Positions 9,363 to 16,579 of a DNA stretch of 64,000 nt are shown piece by piece. The notes under the pieces were generated by a model. It was not told the DNA's origin, made no database searches, and was given only the letters and a program-made list of their open reading frames with translations. Each line of letters begins with the position of its first letter. The stretch's first letter is position 1. Origin of the DNA: JAILLW01 sp045640905 (lineage in GTDB: Bacteria > Bacillota > Clostridia > Lachnospirales > Lachnospiraceae); contig JAZUFW010000043.1 of NCBI GenBank assembly GCA_045640905.1, positions 1 through 64,000 on the forward strand, read 5' to 3'. The translations under genes were made by a program, and so were the position numbers.

Positions 9363-9391
9363 TTGACTTTCTCCCAAATATCATATATATT
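9363..9391 (+). promoter_or_regulatory. SRP RNA promoter (sigma-A type)
   Basis: TTGACT at 9363-9368, a 17-base spacer and TATATT at 9386-9391, placing the start at about 9398. That is exactly where the 5' strand of the RNA's closing helix begins. The -35 touches the start codon of the divergent radical-SAM gene. Confidence 0.75.
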
Positions 9392-9397
9392 ATTTTT

Positions 9398-9604
9398 GCC
9401 CTTATTCAGAAGGAAGGTGTCATGGCCGCCCAATGTGTCTGGTGTTGATCACCGGGTCTTACGCAATGGACGCTTACGAACCGTGTCAGGTCGGGAACGA
9501 AGCAGCACTAAGAAAGATTGTTCATGTGCCGCAAGGTCGCCTGGTAGTAGCCATGCATGTCGGTAACGCGTGGCATCTTCCCTTTGAATAAGGGTTTTAT
9601 TTTT
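9398..9604 (+). ncRNA. ffs: signal recognition particle RNA (4.5S-like)
   Basis: The core at about 9485-9511 reads as the conserved SRP helix 8: GTGTCAGGTC, a GGAA tetraloop closed by G-C, then GAAGCAGCAC. This binds Ffh to target nascent membrane proteins. The ends form a long closing helix: CCCTTATTCA (9399-9408) pairs perfectly with TGAATAAGGG (9585-9594), and pairing continues with one mismatch to 9422/9571, about 24 pairs in all. The predicted mature RNA of roughly 197 bases is longer than E. coli 4.5S (114) and shorter than B. subtilis scRNA. I see no clear Alu domain, but did not fold it. Ends are estimates from the promoter and terminator. Confidence 0.88.
9580..9604 (+). terminator. 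rho-independent terminator of the SRP RNA
   Basis: Hairpin CCCTT/AAGGG with a 5-base loop (9580-9594) followed by TTTTATTTTT. It overlaps the last codons of the convergent PucR-type gene. The AAGGG arm is also the 3' strand of the RNA's closing helix, so the two structures exclude each other. Confidence 0.75.
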
Positions 9605-10679
9605 CGGAATCCAAATATCTCAGGTAATTGTATACCATCATTGCTATCATGAATGTCAAAGCGTCATCAAACACACGAACATCCAATCCCGTTAAAGCCT
9701 TCAGTTTTTCAACACGATACACCAGGGTATTTCTGTGAATAAACAACTGTCTGGATGTTTCGGAAACGTTCAGGCTGTTTTCAAAAAACTTGTACACCGT
9801 AGTCACTATTTCTTCATCAAAGGATGAAGGATCGTTATCTTTAAATATTTCCTCAATAAAAATCTGACACAGATTGGGCGGCAGCTGATAAATTAATCTG
9901 CCTATTCCGAGAGAACTGTACGAATTTACTTTGCGCTCGGCGTAGAATATCTTTCCTACCTCAACTGCCATCATGGCCTCTTTGTAGGATTTCGATACGT
10001 CCTTGATTTCGGAAACAACACTTCCGTATCCGACACGGACATTCACCATGGCTTCGGAATTCACATTGTCGACTATACTCTGGGCTATCTGAGCCACACT
10101 GGCGGGATTGTCGTTTTCCGACAGACTTTTTATTACTATTACATTTGATTCATCAATGCAGGTAACAAAATCACCCGAATGAGAATTGAACATATTCTTC
10201 AATAATTCCGTCACGGTATTATCATTGTTTTTATTTTCAACGACAAGCACTATTCTCTTTGTATCTACATCAATATGAAGCTTTTTGGCGTTGTTATATA
10301 CATCAACCAACAGCATGTTGTCCATGAGAAGATTTTGGAAGAAATTGTTTCTGTCATATTTCTCTTTATATGCCGGGATAAGTGTCTTAATCTGGGCTAC
10401 CGCAATCTTTCCAACCATGTATACGGAATCGTTGTTTCCCGATGCGGCAATAACATATATTGGCTCATCATCGTCAAACACTTTAAACAGATGCGTATTT
10501 AATACGACCTGTGAATCTGCGGGAGATGCCATGAAGCTCTCGATAATGTCGGTAGCCATATCAGTCGGTTCTCCTGCTTTGGCAATCATAGAAGCATCAT
10601 CGTCATATATTGCCAATGACACCTTTGTAATTCCATATAATTCTTCAATGCTGCTTTTAAGTACTTGCGTAGATACCAT
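9597..10679 (-). CDS. PucR/CdaR-family transcriptional regulator
   Basis: A 360-residue regulator with an N-terminal sensory region (about 1-130), a middle GGDEF-like region common in this family, and a C-terminal PucR helix-turn-helix (about 300-350, with SETSRQLFIHRNTLVYRVEKL as the recognition part). The ligand cannot be predicted. It is a clear paralogue of the regulator at 57648-58736: same MVSTQ start, same domain order, near-identical C-terminal region. The ATG has a GGGG-type ribosome binding site. Its 3' end overlaps the convergent SRP RNA terminator and no terminator of its own is visible, so its transcript may run antisense through the SRP gene. Confidence 0.85.
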   Translation of the reverse strand: MVSTQVLKSSIEELYGITKVSLAIYDDDASMIAKAGEPTDMATDIIESFMASPADSQVVLNTHLFKVFDDDEPIYVIAASGNNDSVYMVGKIAVAQIKTLIPAYKEKYDRNNFFQNLLMDNMLLVDVYNNAKKLHIDVDTKRIVLVVENKNNDNTVTELLKNMFNSHSGDFVTCIDESNVIVIKSLSENDNPASVAQIAQSIVDNVNSEAMVNVRVGYGSVVSEIKDVSKSYKEAMMAVEVGKIFYAERKVNSYSSLGIGRLIYQLPPNLCQIFIEEIFKDNDPSSFDEEIVTTVYKFFENSLNVSETSRQLFIHRNTLVYRVEKLKALTGLDVRVFDDALTFMIAMMVYNYLRYLDSEK

Positions 10680-10765
10680 TTACTTACCCCGTTAATAACA
10701 TATTCTTTATTATTGTTGTTTACAGATTCAAACATAATACTGTGAACAGAATTATTATAACATAG

Positions 10766-10790
10766 AAAGGGCGTCTCTAACGAGACGCCC
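10766..10790 (-). terminator. terminator after msmK
   Basis: A nine-pair perfect stem (GGGCGTCTC / GAGACGCCC, 10769-10790) with a 4-base loop lies just downstream of the msmK stop on the minus strand. The U-tract is short (TTTC), so efficiency is uncertain, but position and stem strength fit. Confidence 0.6.
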
Positions 10791-10817
10791 TTAAAAAACT
10801 TTATTAAACGAAATGGA

Positions 10818-11927
10818 CTAGTTTGTAATAATCATTTCTGTTTCCTTATCAAAGATGTGAATCTTCTCAACGTCGAATGCGAACTTAACTGTATCGCCGG
10901 GACGAGCTGTTGTACGAGAATCAACTCTTGCTGTGATAGGGAACTCAGCTAAATCAAAGTATAAGTAAACTTCAGCACCTAATAATTCGTAAACCTTAAT
11001 CTGAGATTCGAATACGCACTTAGAAGTTTCAATAAACATTTCAGAATCATATACATCTTCGGGACGAATACCGAATGTAACTGTCTTGCCGATGTAACCG
11101 CCTTCAGAAACTTTCTTAGCCTTTGCGGGAGGAAGAGGAATGCTCTTTCCAGCAACCTTAATAGAAACGTTTTCTCCTTCACCTTCAACAACACCGTCTA
11201 AGAAGTTCATCTGAGGAGATCCCATGAATCCTGCTACGAATAAGTTAGCGGGCTTCTCGTATAAGTTCTGAGGAGTATCAACCTGCTGGATAACACCGTC
11301 CTTCATAACTACGATTCTATCACCAAGTGTCATAGCTTCTGTCTGGTCATGTGTAACGTAGATGATGGTTGTGCCTAATCTCTGGTGCAACTTAGCGATC
11401 TCAATTCTCATCTGTACACGCAACTTAGCATCCAAGTTTGAAAGAGGTTCGTCCATAAGGAATACCTTAGGATTACGAACGATAGCACGTCCCATAGCAA
11501 CTCTCTGTCTCTGACCACCTGACAAAGCCTTGGGCTTACGATCAAGCAACTGTGTTAAGTCAAGGATCTTAGCAGCTTCCTTAACCATCTTATCGATTTC
11601 GTCCTTGGGAACCTTACGTAACTTCAATCCAAATGCCATATTGTCATATACTGACATATGAGGATACAAAGCGTAGTTCTGGAATACCATAGCAATATCT
11701 CTGTCCTTAGGCTCAACATCGTTAACTACTCTGTCCCCAATCTTTAATTCGCCGGATGAAATATCTTCCAAACCTGCGATCATACGCAATGTAGTAGACT
11801 TACCACATCCTGAAGGTCCAACGAAGATAATAAACTCCTGGTCCTTGATTTCAAGGTTGAAATCCTTAACAGCTTCAAATCCGTTAGGGTAAACCTTGCA
11901 AATGTTCTTCAATGATAAACTTGCCAT
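10818..11927 (-). CDS. msmK: sugar ABC transporter ATP-binding protein (MsmK/UgpC type)
   Basis: A 369-residue MalK-family ATPase that energises carbohydrate uptake permeases. Walker A (GPSGCGKST) lies at about 37-45, the signature is LSGGQRQR, Walker B is VFLMDEPLSNLDA, and the C-terminal regulatory TOBE/OB part contains TFGIRPEDV. No permease or binding-protein genes are adjacent, which is usual for a shared ATPase that serves many importers. Codon choice looks strongly biased and the ribosome binding site is excellent (AAGGAGG), both suggesting high expression. It has its own terminator downstream; a -10-like TATACT lies upstream within 11967-11972. Confidence 0.95.
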   Translation of the reverse strand: MASLSLKNICKVYPNGFEAVKDFNLEIKDQEFIIFVGPSGCGKSTTLRMIAGLEDISSGELKIGDRVVNDVEPKDRDIAMVFQNYALYPHMSVYDNMAFGLKLRKVPKDEIDKMVKEAAKILDLTQLLDRKPKALSGGQRQRVAMGRAIVRNPKVFLMDEPLSNLDAKLRVQMRIEIAKLHQRLGTTIIYVTHDQTEAMTLGDRIVVMKDGVIQQVDTPQNLYEKPANLFVAGFMGSPQMNFLDGVVEGEGENVSIKVAGKSIPLPPAKAKKVSEGGYIGKTVTFGIRPEDVYDSEMFIETSKCVFESQIKVYELLGAEVYLYFDLAEFPITARVDSRTTARPGDTVKFAFDVEKIHIFDKETEMIITN

Positions 11928-11973
11928 TTCATTTTCCTCCTTAATAGAATAGCTTCAACATTGTCTAGTATAC

Positions 11974-12004
11974 AAAAAAAATAGTGGCAAAAAAATGCCA
12001 CTAT
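11974..12004 (-). terminator. terminator after the diguanylate cyclase
   Basis: Stem ATAGTGGCA / TGCCACTAT (11981-11989 with 11996-12004), a 6-base A/T loop, then a run of eight T on the minus strand. It is a textbook rho-independent terminator separating the cyclase from msmK. The 115 bases between it and the cyclase stop hold nothing else that I recognise. Confidence 0.9.
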
Positions 12005-12119
12005 TTCACAAAATTTTAATCTGTAATTGTAAAAATTGCCTTGTGACCATAGTACTTTCGGTCAGCAAAAGCAAAATGTACAAATTTTGCGTTGCAGTAT
12101 GTACAAATTGCCCATTTGA

Positions 12120-13664
12120 TTAATTCGACTCAATCGGAGTCTCTTCTTTTCTCTCTATGTCTATCAGATGAGAATCAGCCTCGGCAACTTCTTCGGGAGT
12201 TCTGTCTCTGTCATCATAGAACGACAGCTGGTTCTTTCCTCGCTTCTTTGATTTGTATACCGCAGCATCCGCAGCCTTATACAATGTTTCAAAGTCGGCA
12301 CCATGCTCAGGGAATACCGCAGCACCGATACTGGCAGTAACGGTATACTTAACGTAATCACCTACCTGGAAATGTTTAAAGAAATATACCAATTTCTGTG
12401 CTTCACGCAATGTATTGGCATCTTCTTTCAGGTTCTTTAAGAAAATCGTAAATTCATCGCCGCCGGTACGTCCGATGATATCCGAAACTCGGAAGTTAAT
12501 ACCTATGTTTCTGCCCAGCTCACGAAGAACTTCGTCTCCGAAAGCATGTCCCATGGTATCATTAATCTTCTTGAAGTTATCGATATCTATCATGAACATC
12601 ATTCCGATGGTATCGGGATGGTCCTCAATATATTCCTTTATCTCTCTTTCGGTTGCCAACTTGTTCTTCAAACCGGTCAACTGATCCGTATCAGCCTTAT
12701 CCTTCAATTCTTCGGTATCTTTGCTTGATGCAAATATCTGAACAATGTTAATTACCGAAACTGCTACGATAAACAGGGCCATCAGCATCAGCATCCAAGT
12801 CAGTCTCTTTACATTTGCCGAATACAGTCTGTCTTCGTTTTTGTCTATCGAAGTTCTGCCAACGCATGTCATAACTACCGCATTTGTTCCCGAAATCGGT
12901 GAATAAAGCGCAAGATAATTATTTCCGTTAACCGTCACATCAAAATAGCCTGCCATCAGCGACTGTACTCTGGTCTTAATCCTGCGAAGCGCTGCCGCAT
13001 TGTTGGCATCGGCAAAATCATCCCACACAACAGAATTAACGGCAAATTTATCGGTCAAAGCAGTTGAGCCGTAAATAGTACCGTCTTTATCCATAATCAT
13101 GCAGAATGAAGACGAATCAAAATCCTGTTCAACAGTCAAAACCTGTCTCATTTCGCTGGCTGAAGCCGGCAAGAACGAGATAATAAAATCATTGGTATCT
13201 TTGACAGGGGTTCTGATCATGAAGGCCGAGCTGCCCGTAAATCCGTCGGAAGGGGCAAATGTATATGCCTTTACTCCGTCGCCCGTCATCAAAGAACTGT
13301 ACGGTAAATCCGCAAATGCGATTTCCTCGCCGGTGTCGGAAAAAGCACTGCCGTCTTCACGAACATATATTGCCTTATAAGCAAAAGAATATTTGTAAAT
13401 GGGAATAAGTGCCTCGAAAGGGTTCTCAGCTTCAAGATTTATGTTATCGGCGGTCGTTCTGGCAACCGCTTCGGTCTGATTAACACAATTAGCCAGAGTC
13501 AGGGCATACTTTGAAGAAGATGTCACAAGTTCCTCTTCGTAGCTTGCAACAACCTCCTGCTTAACTTTTGCACTGAAGCTGGCGTACAAAATAATCATTA
13601 TGACAGCGAATACCCCACAAGGGAGTAACCACTGGAGTAGAAATCTTTTCCACTGCGCATTCAT
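12120..13664 (-). CDS. membrane diguanylate cyclase (GGDEF domain)
   Basis: A 514-residue protein. It has a transmembrane helix at about 9-29, an extracytoplasmic sensor region of about 250 residues (Cache-like by layout), a second helix at about 288-310, and a cytoplasmic GGDEF domain from about 325. The active site motif GGDEF is intact at 401-405, and RVSD at 392-395 is an intact RxxD inhibitory site, five residues upstream as usual. It should make c-di-GMP from GTP under ligand control with product feedback. No EAL domain is present. AGGAG precedes the start. The neighbouring yesL-like and GNAT genes read into it, so they may be cotranscribed. Confidence 0.93.
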   Translation of the reverse strand: MNAQWKRFLLQWLLPCGVFAVIMIILYASFSAKVKQEVVASYEEELVTSSSKYALTLANCVNQTEAVARTTADNINLEAENPFEALIPIYKYSFAYKAIYVREDGSAFSDTGEEIAFADLPYSSLMTGDGVKAYTFAPSDGFTGSSAFMIRTPVKDTNDFIISFLPASASEMRQVLTVEQDFDSSSFCMIMDKDGTIYGSTALTDKFAVNSVVWDDFADANNAAALRRIKTRVQSLMAGYFDVTVNGNNYLALYSPISGTNAVVMTCVGRTSIDKNEDRLYSANVKRLTWMLMLMALFIVAVSVINIVQIFASSKDTEELKDKADTDQLTGLKNKLATEREIKEYIEDHPDTIGMMFMIDIDNFKKINDTMGHAFGDEVLRELGRNIGINFRVSDIIGRTGGDEFTIFLKNLKEDANTLREAQKLVYFFKHFQVGDYVKYTVTASIGAAVFPEHGADFETLYKAADAAVYKSKKRGKNQLSFYDDRDRTPEEVAEADSHLIDIERKEETPIESN

Positions 13665-13719
13665 AAGATTCTCCTACACAATCGGTAAGGAAAAATAACT
13701 TCCCGAATAAACTTCGGAT

Positions 13720-14466
13720 TTATTGTTCTGTGTCGGTTGTAATTTTTTCTGTCGTATTATCGAGTTCGTTTTCCTGAGTTTCGTTTTCCTCAGTTTCGTT
13801 TTCTGTGCTTTCGTCTTCTTCGATAAACCAGGCATCGGGATCTTCCTCTTCAACCTTGGGCTCGAATTTTTTAAACGTCTTGTTATATAACAATGCACAT
13901 ATATATCCGGGGCCGGCTATGCCCAGCAATATAATGAGCGGAATTATCTGAGGAACATAAATCAATCCTGCAATCGGAAGCAGTGTAACCACAACCATCA
14001 AAATAGTCTTGGGGAATGTGAGTATTCCGACCAAAGCACTGTTTTTGATTGTTCTGAACACCGAATTCTCAAATCGTGAAAGAAGCGGGAATGCATAAAA
14101 GCCCATCAAATACAAAATAATGCTGACTACACAAATTCCGGTAAATACCCATGTCGGGAAAGTAATTCCGCTTTTCAGAACTACCAAAAAGTCGGCCGCC
14201 ATAAAAGCAAATACCAGCACCTTTATTAACCATATAGCCGTAGCCTGTTTAAAGTTCATCGCAAAAGATTTGAAAAATCCTTTAACAACATATGTTTCTT
14301 CGTCTCTGACAATTTTAAGGAGCATATAATGCATCGCCGTAAACGAAGCACCTATCGTAACGACAGGTATGCAGCAAACTACGGTAAGTATATTCAAAAT
14401 AAGTATATCCGCCAACTTCGTAAGTCCCGTCATCAGCGGACTGTCAATATTAAAAAACTTCGACAT
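13720..14466 (-). CDS. YesL-like (DUF624) membrane protein
   Basis: A 248-residue protein with about five hydrophobic segments. It shows the YesL/DUF624 pattern: an early aromatic-acidic start, the L-x-x-L-x-x-L stretch before CCIPVVTIGAS, and AMHYMLLKIVRDEE. YesL-type proteins often accompany carbohydrate uptake genes, but their function is unknown. The C-terminal 40 residues are a highly acidic tail rich in Glu, Thr and Asn, probably disordered and cytoplasmic. The start follows the GNAT stop directly, with AGAGG as ribosome binding site, so the two are coupled. The diguanylate cyclase begins 55 bases downstream. Confidence 0.75.
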   Translation of the reverse strand: MSKFFNIDSPLMTGLTKLADILILNILTVVCCIPVVTIGASFTAMHYMLLKIVRDEETYVVKGFFKSFAMNFKQATAIWLIKVLVFAFMAADFLVVLKSGITFPTWVFTGICVVSIILYLMGFYAFPLLSRFENSVFRTIKNSALVGILTFPKTILMVVVTLLPIAGLIYVPQIIPLIILLGIAGPGYICALLYNKTFKKFEPKVEEEDPDAWFIEEDESTENETEENETQENELDNTTEKITTDTEQ

Positions 14467-14961
14467 TTATAACCTCTGCAGATCATATTTCATCGGAATA
14501 AAGGTGATGCCGTCCTTGCTGATCGGACCATCCAAATCGACAAACCCCATACGATGATAAAATTCTGTTGCATACGGCGAAGCATTCACCGTGAGACATT
14601 CAGCCTTCAGCTTGACTTTGGCATAATCCGAAAGCCCGTTTACAAGCATCCTGCCGACACCACATCTGTGATACTTTCCGTCAACAAAAAGGAGTGAAAT
14701 ATGATTCTCGTTTCTGAGCGCCGCAACTCCGATAAGTCGGCCTCTGTAGTACGCTCCCACAGTTTCAAACTTTCCTTCGTCAAACATACGAAGAAGATTG
14801 TTATCACTGACAAATTCTTTAAAATGTCTGATTCCCTCCTCCGAAAACAAAGGAGCATCAAACTCTATAAACACCCTGTAGGAAAGACTCATGGCATCTT
14901 CCCAATCTTCACGATCAATAAATCGAATGTCTATATCTTGTACGTTAATCATCCTACTCAC
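14467..14961 (-). CDS. GNAT family N-acetyltransferase
   Basis: A 164-residue acetyltransferase of the GNAT superfamily. The acetyl-CoA-binding motif A is visible as the segment around 106-120 (LFVDGKYHRCGVGRMLV, with R-x-x-G-x-G/A), followed by LTVNASPYATEFYHRMGF, which is motif B. The substrate is unknown. The predicted start is a GTG; an ATG three codons on is an alternative, and neither has a strong ribosome binding site. A good promoter lies just upstream. It probably heads a unit with the yesL-like gene and the diguanylate cyclase. Confidence 0.85.
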   Translation of the reverse strand: MSRMINVQDIDIRFIDREDWEDAMSLSYRVFIEFDAPLFSEEGIRHFKEFVSDNNLLRMFDEGKFETVGAYYRGRLIGVAALRNENHISLLFVDGKYHRCGVGRMLVNGLSDYAKVKLKAECLTVNASPYATEFYHRMGFVDLDGPISKDGITFIPMKYDLQRL

Positions 14962-14977
14962 ACAAATAATCAGATAT

Positions 14978-15006
14978 ATTATATCATTATGTCACCGGCA
15001 ACACAA
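14978..15006 (-). promoter_or_regulatory. promoter for the GNAT-yesL-cyclase unit
   Basis: On the minus strand, -35 TTGTGT (complement of 15001-15006), a 17-base spacer and a perfect -10 TATAAT (complement of 14978-14983). It lies in the short gap between the 175-residue membrane-anchored protein gene and the GNAT gene, so it would make the GNAT gene the first of a new unit. Confidence 0.65.
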
Positions 15007-15011
15007 CTACT

Positions 15012-15539
15012 CTAAAACAAATTTTTTACTGTACTTTCAAGGCTTTCCCACGCGGATTGAGCCGAATTTCCGGCGGCATCTTTTGCAGCATTCACAAAAG
15101 CTTCTTCCATATGATCCGCGAATTCGGTTCCGTACTTTTCATACACCTCCGTAACGCTGTCGGCAATCGATTGAGCCGAAAAGCCCATTCCTTCCAATGT
15201 GTCCAGTGCGCTTTCCACGGACGTTACCACTTCTTCGGGTATCTCCACACCGGCGCTTTGAGCACATTCCTGCAGAACACTTTTAACTCCCTCATCCTGT
15301 GACAAAGTACCGTCCTTGGTGCGCTCGCTCAATACGTCCATAACGGCATTTACCTGACTTTTGTCGGCGTTTTTCGTTACATTTGAAAGCTCGGCGCTTA
15401 CGGTTTTGACCGTTTCTATCACGTTCATTTGCCCATTGTTGGCATGCGCCTTTCTAAATACAAGGAAACACAATCCCAATCCGACAATCAAAAGGCACAC
15501 AAACAGTGCAATAAAAAATGTTTTTATAAATTTTTTCAT
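15012..15539 (-). CDS. small membrane-anchored protein of unknown function
   Basis: A 175-residue protein. One hydrophobic segment at about 7-28 is followed by FRKAHANN, where HA-NN could be a signal peptidase site, so it is either anchored or secreted. The rest is acidic and mostly helical (many Ser, Ala, Glu, Val), with no Cys beyond the membrane part except one in the middle. I do not recognise a family. GGAGT precedes the ATG. An 11-pair inverted repeat (15551-15585) sits directly upstream, between it and the alpha/beta hydrolase gene. Confidence 0.65.
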   Translation of the reverse strand: MKKFIKTFFIALFVCLLIVGLGLCFLVFRKAHANNGQMNVIETVKTVSAELSNVTKNADKSQVNAVMDVLSERTKDGTLSQDEGVKSVLQECAQSAGVEIPEEVVTSVESALDTLEGMGFSAQSIADSVTEVYEKYGTEFADHMEEAFVNAAKDAAGNSAQSAWESLESTVKNLF

Positions 15540-15550
15540 GTTTTACTCCA

Positions 15551-15585
15551 AATGATTTCAAACTGCCTGCAGAATTGAAATCATT
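15551..15585. repeat. inverted repeat upstream of the 175-residue protein gene
   Basis: AATGATTTCAA (15551-15561) and TTGAAATCATT (15575-15585) are perfect 11-base complements around a 13-base loop. No T-run follows on either strand, so it is not a standard terminator. It sits about 12 bases before the start codon at 15539. It could be an RNA hairpin affecting translation, or an operator. Confidence 0.6.
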
Positions 15586-15601
15586 AATTCGCTTTGCATG
15601 C

Positions 15602-16540
15602 TCATAATAAGCTATGCAAACCTGCTTTTTCTTTGATAAAAGAAATGATGTCTTCAAAGACTTTTTCCTTATCGGCTTCGTTCATTATTTCATGCTTCAT
15701 ATGCGGATACAAAATGCATTTGGTATCCGTCATTTTGATGTTCTTATATTCTTCTGCCACGGCTCTTACGCCTTTTCCGCAGTCTCCGACTATATCATCT
15801 TCACCTGAAATAATCAAAACCGGCAAATCTTTGGGCATTTTCTCAATGTTCTTTTTATTATTCTGCCTGTCTATTAGGGTCAGTAACGTCTTAAAGCCGT
15901 TAACGGTAAAAATGAACCCGGATTTGCTGTCGGCATCATACTTTTCAATATTTGCCCTGTCATAGCTCAGCCAATCATGAACATGATCCGGCGCAATATT
16001 TTTGGTACTTCCGAAACACATGGTGTTAAGCAGTGTCGAAACATGCTTTTGTCCTCTAAACATTCCTTCTAGAGCTGTCACCAAAAGTCCCATTTTAACC
16101 AAAAGTGCCGGTTTTGTGCCCGTACCGCAGATGATACTTCCGGTAATGCCTGTTCCGTATCTGAACATATAATTACGCAGGATGAACGAACCCATGCTGT
16201 GTCCCCAGATGAAATAGGGTACTTTCGGATATTCTTCCTGAGTAATTTTCTTTAGGCGGTGAACATCTCTGACCACCGTGGTAGCCGGATCCTGCTCGCA
16301 AAAGTAGCCGTATACACCGTCTTCGGGCACGGATTGACCGTGTCCCAAATGATCATCACCTGTAACCAGAATACCGAATTTGGTAAAATACTCGGCCACA
16401 TGCTCGTATCGTCCCATATGTTCCGCCATACCGTGAACAATCTGGAGGATACATTTTACTTCACCGTCCGGAATAAACCTGACAGCATATAATTTGGTCT
16501 TTTGATCTCTGGAATCGAATCTCAACTCTTCTTTACGCAT
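15602..16540 (-). CDS. alpha/beta hydrolase, monoacylglycerol lipase-like
   Basis: A 312-residue serine hydrolase. The oxyanion start (IVHGMAEHMGRYEHVAEYF) and the nucleophile elbow GHSMGS (G-x-S-x-G) are those of the lysophospholipase/monoglyceride lipase group (PldB-like, Hydrolase_4). The acid is probably the Asp of SGEDDIVGD and the His that of YPHMKHEIMNE. It has no signal peptide, so it should act in the cytosol on lipid or other esters. The ribosome binding site is strong (AAGGAGG). It lies 39 bases after metG and may share its transcript. Confidence 0.88.
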   Translation of the reverse strand: MRKEELRFDSRDQKTKLYAVRFIPDGEVKCILQIVHGMAEHMGRYEHVAEYFTKFGILVTGDDHLGHGQSVPEDGVYGYFCEQDPATTVVRDVHRLKKITQEEYPKVPYFIWGHSMGSFILRNYMFRYGTGITGSIICGTGTKPALLVKMGLLVTALEGMFRGQKHVSTLLNTMCFGSTKNIAPDHVHDWLSYDRANIEKYDADSKSGFIFTVNGFKTLLTLIDRQNNKKNIEKMPKDLPVLIISGEDDIVGDCGKGVRAVAEEYKNIKMTDTKCILYPHMKHEIMNEADKEKVFEDIISFIKEKAGLHSLL

Positions 16541-16579
16541 AATGAATCCTCCTTATTCAATAAATTTTAACCGACTTTA

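Noticed and set aside
9362..9433. N-terminal extension of the radical-SAM gene
   Set aside because: It would lie within the SRP RNA gene and its promoter; the TTG at 9361 has a proper ribosome binding site and gives the typical N terminus.
16541..16579. Possible T-box or riboswitch near metG
   Set aside because: metG starts two bases after the upstream gene and has no leader; the gap after metG is only 39 bases with no structure.
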